Assembly (NCBI GenBank): GCA_022707945.1
Contig: JAKIZQ010000042.1
Span: forward strand, 1 to 5,293
Length of the DNA: 5,293 bases
Reading direction: 5' to 3'
From: Bdellovibrionales bacterium
GTDB taxonomy: Bacteria; Bdellovibrionota; JAFGOL01
Below the pieces are notes generated by a model, which made no database searches, was not told the DNA's origin, and saw only the letters and a list, made by a program, of their open reading frames with translations. The position numbers were made by a program, and so were the translations under genes. Of this stretch, positions 5,211 through 5,293 are shown piece by piece (the stretch's first letter is position 1; each line of letters starts with the position of its first letter).

Positions 5211-5293
5211 TTACACACCTTCAACAAGCTGTATCTTGTGGCCTTCTTGCAAAGTAACTACAGCCTTTTTCCATTTAGATCTCTTGCCATAAT
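5211..5293 (-). CDS. rplW: 50S ribosomal protein L23, C-terminal end (runs off window)
   Basis: Only the last 26 codons and the TAA stop (5213-5211) are inside the window. Read from the edge after two leftover bases, they give YGKRSKWKKAVVTL followed by QEGHKIQLVEGV. This matches the L23 ending, where a lysine-rich KKAxVTLxEGxKI segment precedes a short acidic end. L23 lies at the tunnel exit and is the docking site for trigger factor and SRP. The position directly upstream of rplB, nine bases away, is where S10 operons carry rplW and supports the call despite the short length. The stop codon runs into the rplB ribosome binding site (TAAGGAGG). Confidence 0.93.
   Translation of the reverse strand, partial: YGKRSKWKKAVVTLQEGHKIQLVEGV

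Noticed and set aside
1..5293. A hidden non-ribosomal system inserted in the cluster
   Set aside because: Every base lies in or within 22 bases of a recognised ribosomal protein gene in canonical order, leaving no room for another gene, array or element.

Overview
This window is an uninterrupted run of ribosomal protein genes, all on the minus strand. It is the distal part of a bacterial S10 operon joined directly to the proximal part of an spc operon. In transcription order (high to low coordinate) it reads rplW (3' end only), rplB, rpsS, rplV, rpsC, rplP, rpmC, rpsQ, rplN, rplX, rplE, rpsN, rpsH, rplF (5' end only). The order is the canonical bacterial one, with nothing inserted, missing or duplicated.

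The organism is a bacterium: L16, L29, S17, L14 and L24 are all of bacterial type, and most genes have strong purine-rich Shine-Dalgarno sites. The DNA is AT-rich, with frequent ATA, AGA and AAA codons. S14 is the short zinc-binding form and L24 carries a C-terminal four-cysteine module. I cannot fix the phylum from the sequence alone. The protein set is compatible with several AT-rich non-proteobacterial lineages.

Layout: 5293-4054 holds the end of L23, then L2 and S19. 4031-2147 holds L22, S3, L16, L29 and S17. 2150-933 holds L14, L24 and L5. 917-1 holds zinc-type S14, S8 and the first 100 residues of L6. Gaps between genes are at most 22 bases, and rpmC/rpsQ, rpsQ/rplN and rplN/rplX overlap by four bases (ATGA). 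No stretch near 300 bases lacks a gene. I see no promoter, terminator, tRNA, repeat array or mobile element, so the genes are probably cotranscribed and translationally coupled. Their products are all structural parts of the 30S or 50S subunit: L23, L22, L24 and L29 lie around the peptide exit tunnel, L2 and L16 near the peptidyl transferase and A-site region, and S3, S19 and S14 in the 30S head.

The points worth a second look are small. Four of the 13 visible start codons are not ATG (TTG for rpsS, rpsC and rpsN; GTG for rplE), and each follows a full AGGAGG. The longest open frame for rplE overstates the gene by nine codons. S19 ends in an atypical Ser/Ala/acidic tail. I found no previously undescribed system here.
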